Shown: piece after piece, positions 46,462 to 55,574 of the stretch
Layout: each line of letters opens with the position of its first letter
Numbering within the stretch: position 1 is the first letter of the stretch
NCBI GenBank assembly: GCA_023512345.1
Contig: JAILZT010000017.1
Span: forward strand, 1 to 64,000
Length of the DNA: 64,000 bases
Direction: 5' to 3'
DNA from: Paenibacillus sp.
GTDB lineage: Bacteria; Bacillota; Bacilli; Paenibacillales; Paenibacillaceae
Notes under the pieces: model-generated
What the model was told of the DNA's origin: nothing
Databases searched by the model: none
Seen by the model: only the letters and a program-made list of their open reading frames with translations
Position numbers and translations under genes: made by a program

Positions 46462-48207
46462 TTACTCGTTCCACAGCTTAACGCGCTCTTTTACCAACTC
46501 TTCACGCAAATCCTCAGCCTTTTCTACACCAGCTTTTTCGAGATCGACCATAAAGTCGCCCCAGATCTTATCGAACTTTTCCGGTTTGGATAGGATTGCT
46601 TCTGGAATGCGTTTCCATGTGATATCCTTCAGTTTGCCGTCCAAGATGACGATTTCACTGTCGCCAGGAATCGTGATGTTCCAGGCAGCACCCCAAGGTC
46701 TAACTTTAAACTCTTCTTCTTTCGGAAACAGGTCTCTCCATGTCGTTGCGTTGTAAGCTGCCAGCGTCTCTTTCTCCACCTCGTTGAACTGTGAAGAAAT
46801 TTGCTCAGGAAACTTGGTGGTGTAGAAGTTTCCACTTGGATCTTTGACACCATCGCCGTAGTGTACGCCCAGCAAGTTGTACAGTCCAACACCGGACTCT
46901 TTAGTAAAGTTGGCTGAATCGTTGACGATCCGGTCATTAACTTCTTGAGAAATAACCCGTTTGCCGTTCTCAATATTGTAATGCTTGCCTTCTACTCCCC
47001 AGTTCAGCAAGACTTGGCCTTCATCGGAAGCCAGATAGTCCATGAACTTGATGGCCCGTACCGGATCTTTACATTCGGTGCTGATACCTATGCCATAGCC
47101 ACCCATAAAGCCTGTCGGCCAGAACGAGCTTTCTTTGATCCCTTCTTTTTGTACAACCGGATAGTGCCCATAACCTAGATCGTATTTGCCGGCGGCTTTC
47201 AATGCCTTTTCAGCATCGCCGTAACCCCAATCTTGGTCGATCAGGCCGATAACGCGGCCGGTGGCGATTTTAGCCTTGTATTGGTCGTATTTCTGAACAA
47301 AGCTTTCCGGATCAAGCAAACCGATATCGTTCATATGGTTCAGCCAACGGAAGTATTCCTTATCGCTTTCGCGACGGTAGTGGTAGGTCACTTCTTTGGT
47401 ATCGATATCAATGCCGTACTCGCCGTCCTCGGGATAACCTGCTGTAAGGGTAGCAGGGTTAGTTACGGTAATGTACATATACCAGTCGTCAGCGTTCAAC
47501 GTCAGACCGATGTTTTTATTGCCGTTCTCATCGGTTGGATGTTTATCTAAATACGCCTTGATGACGTTTTCATAATCTTGCAGCGTTTTGATTTCCGGAT
47601 AGCCTGCTTCTTTAACCGCTCGATGCTGAAGTTCGAATCCGCCGCCGGCGTTAAAATACTGCTGACCTATCGCCGAGTATGTCGGAATGGCATATATAGC
47701 CTGATCTTCATTACTGTAACGAGAACGTTTTAATCCTTCTTCTCCAAGGACCTTTTTAATATTTGGAGCGTATTTATCAATAAGCTCAGTAAGGTCGATC
47801 ATGGCACCAGCGTCAACCAGCTTGCTGATATCGTTTTTAGCACTGATGATGTCGGGATAATCACCGCTGGATGCGATCAGAGCCACTTTTTGAGCCGGGT
47901 CGCCGACTGCGAATTCCGCGTCAAGGGTAACACCTGTTTTCTCCGTCAGTATTTGGCCGATTTCATCCTGCATACCCGTCCAGTGCGGGCTCGGGTCTGC
48001 ACTGAATAGCGAGAACTTGATCGGATTAGTATCCTCCACATTGGTATTTGCGCTGTTATCAGTGTTTTGTGTGTTGCCTGTGTTTCCGGTATTGTTGCCA
48101 TTGCTGCTATTGTTGCCCCCTCCACAGCCACTCAGTACGCCGAGCAGCAATGTGGATGCAAGCATCCATGCGGAAGTTCTTGCTTTTATGTTTCTGTTGT
48201 CTGCCAT
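46462..48207 (-). CDS. ABC transporter solute-binding lipoprotein (LplA-like, large)
   Basis: 581 aa; lipobox LLLGVLSGCGGG, Asn-rich spacer, extracellular binding-protein fold motifs; no adjacent permease genes. Confidence 0.9.
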   Translation of the reverse strand: MADNRNIKARTSAWMLASTLLLGVLSGCGGGNNSSNGNNTGNTGNTQNTDNSANTNVEDTNPIKFSLFSADPSPHWTGMQDEIGQILTEKTGVTLDAEFAVGDPAQKVALIASSGDYPDIISAKNDISKLVDAGAMIDLTELIDKYAPNIKKVLGEEGLKRSRYSNEDQAIYAIPTYSAIGQQYFNAGGGFELQHRAVKEAGYPEIKTLQDYENVIKAYLDKHPTDENGNKNIGLTLNADDWYMYITVTNPATLTAGYPEDGEYGIDIDTKEVTYHYRRESDKEYFRWLNHMNDIGLLDPESFVQKYDQYKAKIATGRVIGLIDQDWGYGDAEKALKAAGKYDLGYGHYPVVQKEGIKESSFWPTGFMGGYGIGISTECKDPVRAIKFMDYLASDEGQVLLNWGVEGKHYNIENGKRVISQEVNDRIVNDSANFTKESGVGLYNLLGVHYGDGVKDPSGNFYTTKFPEQISSQFNEVEKETLAAYNATTWRDLFPKEEEFKVRPWGAAWNITIPGDSEIVILDGKLKDITWKRIPEAILSKPEKFDKIWGDFMVDLEKAGVEKAEDLREELVKERVKLWNE

Positions 48208-48372
48208 CTCTAAACCCTCCTTTAAATGTGTAAATTATCGTACTACAGGGACTACCCTGACCCTTAAAGTATAGTGCGAATATAGTTCTTAAACCTTGAT
48301 TAAAGAGTCTGTAAATAGCATAATTAGGACAACAAATTGTCATCATAATCTATGATTGTGAGAGGAGTCTAA

Positions 48373-49236
48373 ATGAGGAGCGTTTACTTAAAATGGTTTA
48401 CAACCGACGAAGAATTTAAGTTTTATGTTGAGTATGGCGGTCATGAGGAAGACATGTATCTTCATCATCATGTGGACTTCTCCGAACTTGTTATTGTTTT
48501 GCACGGAAACGCTACACATGTCGTCAATACAGAAGAATCTTTTATTAAGAAGGGGGACGTTTTTGTCATTGACGGCGCAACCTCTCATGCCTATAAAGAT
48601 CCTCATGATTTTCGGATTTGTAACATAATGTATAAACCCGAATTGCTAAGATCAGCAGGTCCTGATTTGAGAAAGTCCAATGGTTATCAGGCACTTTTCA
48701 TTTTGGAACCGTTTTATCGTAATATCCACCATTTAACAAGTAAACTGAGCTTACCGATTTCTAGTCTGGATTATATTTCTTCTCTAGTTGCCTTCCTAAT
48801 CGAGGAATATACGAACAAACTTCAGGGCTACCAAACGATGCTGCGTTCACGTTTTATGGAACTCGTGGTGTATTTGTCTAGACAGTATGAGAAGCAGGAG
48901 CGACAAGGAATACACAGTAATCTTATGTATTTGGCAAATGCCATTTCTTTTATAGAAGATAACTATCTGGAGCCGCTTTCGCGTGAAGAAATTGCAGCCA
49001 AGTCGAATATTTCCGTCAGACAGTTGAACCGGATTTTTCAATCCTATTATCAAACGACGCCCTTCGCCTATCTCCAGCAGCTTCGCTTGGAACACGCCTG
49101 TACGTTGCTGAAGAAATCAAACCACCCCATTTCAGAAATTTCTGATAAAAGCGGATTTAACGACAGCAACTATTTTACTCGCCAGTTCACCAAAGTCTAT
49201 GGCATGTCCCCAAAGGTATACCGGAAGAATCAATAA
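48373..49236 (+). CDS. AraC-family regulator with cupin-type N-terminus
   Basis: 287 aa; two HTH (AISFIEDNYLEPLSREEIAAKSNISVRQLNRIFQSYY; ISEISDKSGFNDSNYFTRQFTKVYGMSPKVYRK). Confidence 0.95.
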   Translation: MRSVYLKWFTTDEEFKFYVEYGGHEEDMYLHHHVDFSELVIVLHGNATHVVNTEESFIKKGDVFVIDGATSHAYKDPHDFRICNIMYKPELLRSAGPDLRKSNGYQALFILEPFYRNIHHLTSKLSLPISSLDYISSLVAFLIEEYTNKLQGYQTMLRSRFMELVVYLSRQYEKQERQGIHSNLMYLANAISFIEDNYLEPLSREEIAAKSNISVRQLNRIFQSYYQTTPFAYLQQLRLEHACTLLKKSNHPISEISDKSGFNDSNYFTRQFTKVYGMSPKVYRKNQ

Positions 49237-49266
49237 GCGGTTTCTACTCTTTTTACCAAAAGTCAA

Positions 49267-49302
49267 AGAGACGTACCTTCTGATGTAGAAAGTACGTCTC
49301 TT
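49267..49302. terminator. Bidirectional intrinsic terminator
   Basis: AGAGACGTACcttctgatgtagaaaGTACGTCTCTT. Confidence 0.75.
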
Positions 49303-49304
49303 CA

Positions 49305-50135
49305 CTATGGTTCGAATATTTTATTGACGTCATAGATTATGTTACCCATTCCGCCATCCAATCTTCCAAAGTTATTGTCTATTGCCTTAGCAATGCAACC
49401 TGTATACTCCATAAATTCGAAAGGAATATCATCGGACTGTCTACTCATTATCTCGTCACACAGATTAATTATCTCTTGCAAAATCTGATTAGATTCCTCA
49501 CCTATATGATGACAAAGATACACTCGATCGAACTTTCCTTCTGACTTAAGTGCTAAACCTTTCATGGATTTCTGGTAGCTCTCCACGGAGGATGTATGTT
49601 TATCGAACAGGAATGTGGAATGGTTACAGGCATCTCCCAAAATCAATGCTCTCTCTTCAACAATCAAGACCGCCATTGTTCCAGGAGTATGACCGGCAGC
49701 TGCGTAAATCTCTAGGTTAACCCCACCTAGATCAAACCGGTCACCGTCCTTTAGCTCAAGAAAATTCGGAGATTCAGGCTGAACAAAATTAAGCTCCTTC
49801 AAGTCAGGTGTATCCGGACCCAGTGTCATCGAGATATATTCCTGTCTTACCTTCAGATCCTGATGTTCAATATAGATAGGGTTATCTATAGGATTCATAT
49901 AGACTTTATCAAATTCTGGAGCCCCCATTGCATGATCCACATGTCCATGAGTTAGAATGACAGTAATCGGTTTGATAGTAATACTCTCAACAAATGCTCT
50001 CAAGCTCCCTACTCCCAGACAAGTGTCAACGAGTACTGCTTCATGCTCTCCTTCAATGAGATACATATATTCTTTTGTCAAACTTGTAATTCTGGTTACA
50101 TGATGCGAAATTTTCTCGGATGAATAATAATTCAT
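49305..50135 (-). CDS. MBL-fold metallo-hydrolase
   Basis: 276 aa; VILTHGHVDHAMGA, AAAGHTPGTMAVL, LILGDACNHSTFLF. Confidence 0.92.
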   Translation of the reverse strand: MNYYSSEKISHHVTRITSLTKEYMYLIEGEHEAVLVDTCLGVGSLRAFVESITIKPITVILTHGHVDHAMGAPEFDKVYMNPIDNPIYIEHQDLKVRQEYISMTLGPDTPDLKELNFVQPESPNFLELKDGDRFDLGGVNLEIYAAAGHTPGTMAVLIVEERALILGDACNHSTFLFDKHTSSVESYQKSMKGLALKSEGKFDRVYLCHHIGEESNQILQEIINLCDEIMSRQSDDIPFEFMEYTGCIAKAIDNNFGRLDGGMGNIIYDVNKIFEP

Positions 50136-50144
50136 AGGCTCCTC

Positions 50145-52895
50145 CTATTCTTGGATTTTCAATATTTCTTCAGCAGCCAACTGAATGTCTTCGTCCTTGA
50201 TACCGAAGAAGGCCATCTTACCCAATGTATTTAACGAATGAGATCGCCCGTCAATATCATCCATGGATAGGAAATGAAATATCGAAGGCAATCTTCGATT
50301 CAGAACATCCAATGCCCCCGGGTTCTTAACCAGTTCTTCCAAGCGGCTATTCATTGAGAATAAATTTCGGAAATCCCTCAATGGCTGATAAGTAAATTCA
50401 TGGATTCCCGGCCCCAGAATGACCGTCCCCCCATCATACTCTGGAAGATATACCTCTGCAGCACAAGCAAACGGGACCTCAAAGATGACCCCAACACTTC
50501 CATCGTTGTTCACAGTCCATTCTGATCTATACGTTCCACGAATCGAATCATACTTAACCTTAAACGACTGAAATTTACGATTGATTTGAGGTGCGAAACG
50601 AACCTTTTTAAATCCAGGTTCCAGTGGTTCAATTCCACCCAGATTTCTGTACAGATATTCGACAACCGATCCATAGGCATAATGATTTAGTGAATTCATT
50701 AAAGTTCCGCTTATTCTGCCGTCTTCCAGAACTGAATTCCATCGTTCCCATAGGGTTGTTGCACCTAAGTTGACACAGTACAGCCAGCTTGGATACTCCT
50801 CCTGGAGCAAGAAATCTAAAGCCTCTTCTTCCATCCCGTTCTCTGCCAATACTCTGCACATGATTGGAGCACCAACAAATCCGCCAGTCAATTTGTAGCA
50901 ATCCTTATAGAACCTTTCACGGAGACCTTCTACAAGCTTCTCTTTATCGGTGTAGATTCCAAAATTCAAAGCAACCAGATAACCGGTTTGTGTGTCTATA
51001 CTTAAACGACCTGAAGAAGTAAAGTACTCCGATAGAATGGCTGATCTAACTTTTTCAGCTAAATCGTTATATTCTTTTGCAATGGATGCTTTATCCAACA
51101 CTTCTGCGGCCTCAGCAACCAATCGAATGGATTCATAATAGTAACAGGAGCTAATAAAATAATCGTCTGTGCCACCTTTAAAGCTCTGAGGGGATCTGCC
51201 GTCTTGTGCAAGCCAATCTGCTATTTGAGGTCCGAAATCATACAGGTACGTTTGACCACGCTTAGTATCTTCCCGAGTAATATAATCCACCCAGTCTTTC
51301 ATCATCGGAAAGTACTCAGACAGCATAGTTTTGTCCCCGTATTGTTTGTATAGCACCATAGGTAAAAACGTACCTATATCTCCCCATACACTGCAAGCAA
51401 TGGGTGGTCCAAAGACTGGAATAAACGCTGAAATTATACCATCATGCTTTTGTTGCTCTGTTCGCAGGTCATGCATGAATTTGTGATAAAATGCCCGTGT
51501 ATCCATGTTATAGGATGCAGTACCAGCGAATACTTGCGCATCCCCTGTCCATGCCAGCCGTTCATCCCGCTGTGGACAATCCGAAGGGAAATCAATAAAA
51601 TTCGATTTTTGTCCCCACAATGCATTTTGGTAGAGCCGATTGACCTTTTCATTCGAAGTTTCAATATATCCGCTTTGTTCCAGGTCAGAATAGATCACTT
51701 TTCCAACAATATCTCTTTCGTTCAGCTGACCGACCCAGCCTGTAACACGAACATATCTGAATCCAAAAAAGGTAAAACGAGGTCTAACATATTCGGCATT
51801 CCCCGCGGAAATATAAACAAATTGTGACTTGGCGCTCCGGTAATTATCATTATAGAAGTTGCCATCTTGAAGAATTTCACCAAAATCAAAAACTAACTTT
51901 GTCCCTTTAGGAAACTTATTCTTAAACTCTATAAAGCCGGAAAAATTCTGCCCCATATCCAGGACCGTTTCTCCTGCTGGAGTGTGGATGATCTCCTGGG
52001 GATAGCGTTCCTCCTTAACTTTGACAGGGATGCTGTATCGGCTTACCAGCTTGTTTTTATCCAAATCCATTATTCGTACCGCTTTTTCAGGGTTTGCTGT
52101 TCCGTCCCACAATAAGCGATTAAGGATTTCGCCGTCATATATATCACTTAATGCTATATCAGAACCGATGTAACGCCAGCTGTCATCCGTCTTAATGACT
52201 TGTCTTTCACCATTGGAATAGGTGATGTGAAGCTCGGCAATGCAAGCAAACTCACTGCCGAAGTTTTCTTTCAGATCACCCAGACCAAAACGCCCCTTAT
52301 ACCACCCGTTACCGAGCATGATTTCAATGGAATTGGTTTCAGTCAGATAGCTGGTAACATCATAAGTCTGATACTGAATTTCAGTATGATAATCACTATA
52401 CAGGGGAGCAAGATATTCATTGCCTGCCTTCTGTTCATTAATCAATGCTTCATACAATCCTAGACCCGTTATATATAGACGAGCACTTATTACTGGTTGT
52501 TCTATGCGGAACTCTTTGTGGAATAGAGGGTGGTACTGATCCTCCACTTGTGTACCGATCCAATCGGCTGTCCATTCCTCTTCCATTTTCCCTGTCTCAA
52601 ATGAAGCGATCTCGCTGACAGCTACTTCACCTTCATCCGTTTCAACTTCAACTCTGTAAAAATACTTCGTCATGGGCAAGCAATCCAGTGTTAACTGCTC
52701 TCCAGTCGAGTCTAGAGAATCACCCTCTTGCACTAGGATAATAGAGTCGAAGCTCTCACTGGTGCTTACTTCAATTTTTGCTCTCTTTTGACTCTTTGCA
52801 TAAGATTCTCTTACTTTCCAGGAGCATTTTAGTATGTTTAATGAAAACCCTACCGGATCTTTTATCCCATTTATTCTTAAATCCATGATCTTCAT
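50145..52895 (-). CDS. GH78 alpha-L-rhamnosidase with C-terminal helical extension
   Basis: 916 aa; WTADWIGTQ, GWYKGRFGLGD, FIDFPSDCPQRDERLAWTGDAQVFAGTASYNMD, TLWERWNS. Confidence 0.94.
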   Translation of the reverse strand: MKIMDLRINGIKDPVGFSLNILKCSWKVRESYAKSQKRAKIEVSTSESFDSIILVQEGDSLDSTGEQLTLDCLPMTKYFYRVEVETDEGEVAVSEIASFETGKMEEEWTADWIGTQVEDQYHPLFHKEFRIEQPVISARLYITGLGLYEALINEQKAGNEYLAPLYSDYHTEIQYQTYDVTSYLTETNSIEIMLGNGWYKGRFGLGDLKENFGSEFACIAELHITYSNGERQVIKTDDSWRYIGSDIALSDIYDGEILNRLLWDGTANPEKAVRIMDLDKNKLVSRYSIPVKVKEERYPQEIIHTPAGETVLDMGQNFSGFIEFKNKFPKGTKLVFDFGEILQDGNFYNDNYRSAKSQFVYISAGNAEYVRPRFTFFGFRYVRVTGWVGQLNERDIVGKVIYSDLEQSGYIETSNEKVNRLYQNALWGQKSNFIDFPSDCPQRDERLAWTGDAQVFAGTASYNMDTRAFYHKFMHDLRTEQQKHDGIISAFIPVFGPPIACSVWGDIGTFLPMVLYKQYGDKTMLSEYFPMMKDWVDYITREDTKRGQTYLYDFGPQIADWLAQDGRSPQSFKGGTDDYFISSCYYYESIRLVAEAAEVLDKASIAKEYNDLAEKVRSAILSEYFTSSGRLSIDTQTGYLVALNFGIYTDKEKLVEGLRERFYKDCYKLTGGFVGAPIMCRVLAENGMEEEALDFLLQEEYPSWLYCVNLGATTLWERWNSVLEDGRISGTLMNSLNHYAYGSVVEYLYRNLGGIEPLEPGFKKVRFAPQINRKFQSFKVKYDSIRGTYRSEWTVNNDGSVGVIFEVPFACAAEVYLPEYDGGTVILGPGIHEFTYQPLRDFRNLFSMNSRLEELVKNPGALDVLNRRLPSIFHFLSMDDIDGRSHSLNTLGKMAFFGIKDEDIQLAAEEILKIQE

Positions 52896-54277
52896 TGCAA
52901 TTCTCCTCTTCGCTCCGCCAACTCGGATAATACGCGTTTCCGTTCCTGACCTTTATACTTATTCATTAGGAGTGGAATTGAGCCAAGAACCGAGCTGATT
53001 CCTACGCCAAAAGCATATATGAAAAACAATCCTTGCAACGTTGATGAAGACTGCGTTTCCACAGCAGTATTAAAACCAATAACCGTTAACAACACACCAG
53101 TTATAAACGAACCAAATGCGTTCATTATTTTTGCCGTCAAGGATTGTACTGCAAACATAGTTCCTTCGGCACGAATCCCCGTCTTCCACTCCGCATAGTC
53201 AATGGAATCAACGACATAGATTGTCGATAACGTCATGCTTACGGACATGCACATTCCAGAAAGAAGCGAAATAATAAACACAAAAACCAAATTATCGTAG
53301 CCTACAATAAAATATATAGCACCTACAATTAAAGAAGCGAATCCATTATAAAGAAATAATCTTGGCGTCTCTATTCTCTCTAAAAGCTTCGGAATAATAA
53401 TAGGTGTCAACAAAAATCCAATCATAATCGGGATCATAATAAAGGACAGCATAGCGATACTACCAAGATTATAAATCGCATAATAGCCTGTGATCATTGT
53501 AATAACCATCGTTAACACCTGAAAAAACTGACTTACAATATAAGACTGCAACGGCTTGTTAACTTTTAGGATATGGAGGATACTCTTGAAGCTCGTTTTA
53601 GCAGAAGATGGCTTAACTCTCTCTTTCGATACTACAAACAGAACAATAAAGCTGATTGTGGCAATGGCTGAAAATAGCCAACCCAAGTAAGAAAATCCCT
53701 GGCCGCTATTCGGCATAGAAGCAAAATACGTAACCAGAACTCCACCAGTAAGTGACACAATAATTGAACCAAGAGTTGTAGCGGATTTAGTTAAACTGAC
53801 CAGCGAATTTCGCTTCTGAGCATCCGGTGTCAAGATTGCCGACATACTCCAGTAGGGAACATCAAATAACGAAAACCCGATTCCCCAAAGTGTATAAATG
53901 GTTGCAACATAAGCAATTTTCATCGCCTCTGATGTGAAGCCTGGATTGAAAAATAACAAAAAGGTCATAGCCGCCCAGAAAAGTCCACCAAAAAGAATAT
54001 AAGGACGTAACTTCCCATATTTTGTCCGTGTGTTATCAATCAGATATCCAACAACCGGATCACAGAATGCGTCAATAAACTTCGTGACTAGCAGGATCGT
54101 TCCTATGGTAATCGGTGAAATCTTTAAGACAGCGGTTGCAAAGATCATAAAAAAAGTATTTACAACTCCAGATATGGCGGAATCGCCAATGCCCCCGAAC
54201 AAATAGCTGGCAAGCTCACTTTTTTTAAAGGGTGTCTTTGTGGTTTTTTCATAATATTGCTCAAATCCGTTGCTCAT
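52892..54277 (-). CDS. GPH-family (glycoside-pentoside-hexuronide:cation) symporter
   Basis: 461 aa; FIDAFCDPVVGYLIDNTRTKYGKLRPYILFG; 4-nt overlap with GH78. Confidence 0.93.
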   Translation of the reverse strand: MSNGFEQYYEKTTKTPFKKSELASYLFGGIGDSAISGVVNTFFMIFATAVLKISPITIGTILLVTKFIDAFCDPVVGYLIDNTRTKYGKLRPYILFGGLFWAAMTFLLFFNPGFTSEAMKIAYVATIYTLWGIGFSLFDVPYWSMSAILTPDAQKRNSLVSLTKSATTLGSIIVSLTGGVLVTYFASMPNSGQGFSYLGWLFSAIATISFIVLFVVSKERVKPSSAKTSFKSILHILKVNKPLQSYIVSQFFQVLTMVITMITGYYAIYNLGSIAMLSFIMIPIMIGFLLTPIIIPKLLERIETPRLFLYNGFASLIVGAIYFIVGYDNLVFVFIISLLSGMCMSVSMTLSTIYVVDSIDYAEWKTGIRAEGTMFAVQSLTAKIMNAFGSFITGVLLTVIGFNTAVETQSSSTLQGLFFIYAFGVGISSVLGSIPLLMNKYKGQERKRVLSELAERRGELQ

Positions 54278-54360
54278 TTTATTCCCTCCATAAACTTTTT
54301 GGCTGCTGAATTATTTTCTTAACAAGCATTTGGGGTACCCACTACAGCTATGTTAACCGA

Positions 54361-54374
54361 TGAAAGCCCTTTCA
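54361..54374. promoter_or_regulatory. Weak cre-like palindrome upstream of symporter operon
   Basis: TGAAAGCCCTTTCA; perfect palindrome, one mismatch to the cre consensus at the central CG. Confidence 0.35.
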
Positions 54375-54440
54375 CCAATGTCTATAGCTGTTGTTTCGAC
54401 TGACCAAAACTGATATATTCACATTTGAGGAGGAAAGCAG

Positions 54441-55505
54441 ATGAACTATGAGCAATTAGATTCCTTTTTATGTGAATTAACGGAGCTTGAGGAAAGATTG
54501 CAGCACACGGAGCTTACCGATGAAAGGATTAGAGATCTTATTCTTACCCCTGGATTGCCAGATGAATGGCACTCTGGCCACAGCAATTCCTCAGCCTCTC
54601 CTATGCAATTACCTGTAATCACTAACCCGCCTGCTTATAATTACACCTTAGAGGATAACACCCTGAAACTTAATGTGACGGGTGATGTATTTGTTATTTC
54701 TAGACATACTCGGTTTGTGAAGATGATTAACCATACGCATAATCTGTTTGAGATGAACTATATTTACAGCGGGACATTTTATCAGGAGATTCAGGGCGAA
54801 AAGTTTGAGTTAAAGGAAGGCGACCTTATTATTCTCAACAAAAATGTTGAGCATTCGATCAATAAAGTAGGGAAAGACGATATTCTAATTAACTTTTTGG
54901 CTAAAAATGAATTTTTCGATAACTCATTTATCTATAAAATTCTTGGAGATAATATCCTCGGCAAGACCATTGCCTCTATTCTTACCAATGCTACGCGAGA
55001 AAATAAATTTTTATTGTTTCACACGGCAGATCACTGGCAAATTAAGCAAACGATTCAAAATATTCTTTGTGAAACATTTAGTGATAAAAGCACCAATCGC
55101 GAAATTATAAAAGCTTACATGACCATTCTGTTCAGCAGACTATTAGAAAGCAGCAGCTATGAAATGTTCCTAAAGAGTGTTGTGAAGTCCCCTAATATTT
55201 CCATAGTAGAATTACTCGCCTATATCGATAAAAACTATCTAAATATGACATTGGAACAAACAGCGAATCACTTTGGTTACTCTCCAGAGCATTTAGGACG
55301 GATCTTAAAAAAAGTGACTGGAAAAACATTCTCTGCACTGCTGCAGGAACAGAAATTTAAACACGCAGCCATGCTGCTACAAACTACGGATAGAACCATT
55401 GAGAATATTTCCGAAGAAATCGGGTATAGCAATCTCACTTTTTTTTACAAAAAATTTCATAGTTTATACGGAGAAACTCCTAAGGAGTATCGGAATTCAC
55501 ATTAG
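54441..55505 (+). CDS. AraC-family regulator
   Basis: 354 aa; NYLNMTLEQTANHFGYSPEHLGRILKKVTGKTF ... IENISEEIGYSNLTFFYKKFHSLYGETPKEYR. Confidence 0.95.
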   Translation: MNYEQLDSFLCELTELEERLQHTELTDERIRDLILTPGLPDEWHSGHSNSSASPMQLPVITNPPAYNYTLEDNTLKLNVTGDVFVISRHTRFVKMINHTHNLFEMNYIYSGTFYQEIQGEKFELKEGDLIILNKNVEHSINKVGKDDILINFLAKNEFFDNSFIYKILGDNILGKTIASILTNATRENKFLLFHTADHWQIKQTIQNILCETFSDKSTNREIIKAYMTILFSRLLESSSYEMFLKSVVKSPNISIVELLAYIDKNYLNMTLEQTANHFGYSPEHLGRILKKVTGKTFSALLQEQKFKHAAMLLQTTDRTIENISEEIGYSNLTFFYKKFHSLYGETPKEYRNSH

Positions 55506-55527
55506 CCTATTCTGAAGGACAATAGTC

Positions 55528-55560
55528 AAAAGCCCCCGTCATTAAGACGAGGGCTTTCTT
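55528..55560. terminator. Bidirectional intrinsic terminator
   Basis: AAAAGCCCcCGTCattaaGACGaGGGCTTTCTT. Confidence 0.75.
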
Positions 55561-55574
55561 ATTGAACCTATGGG

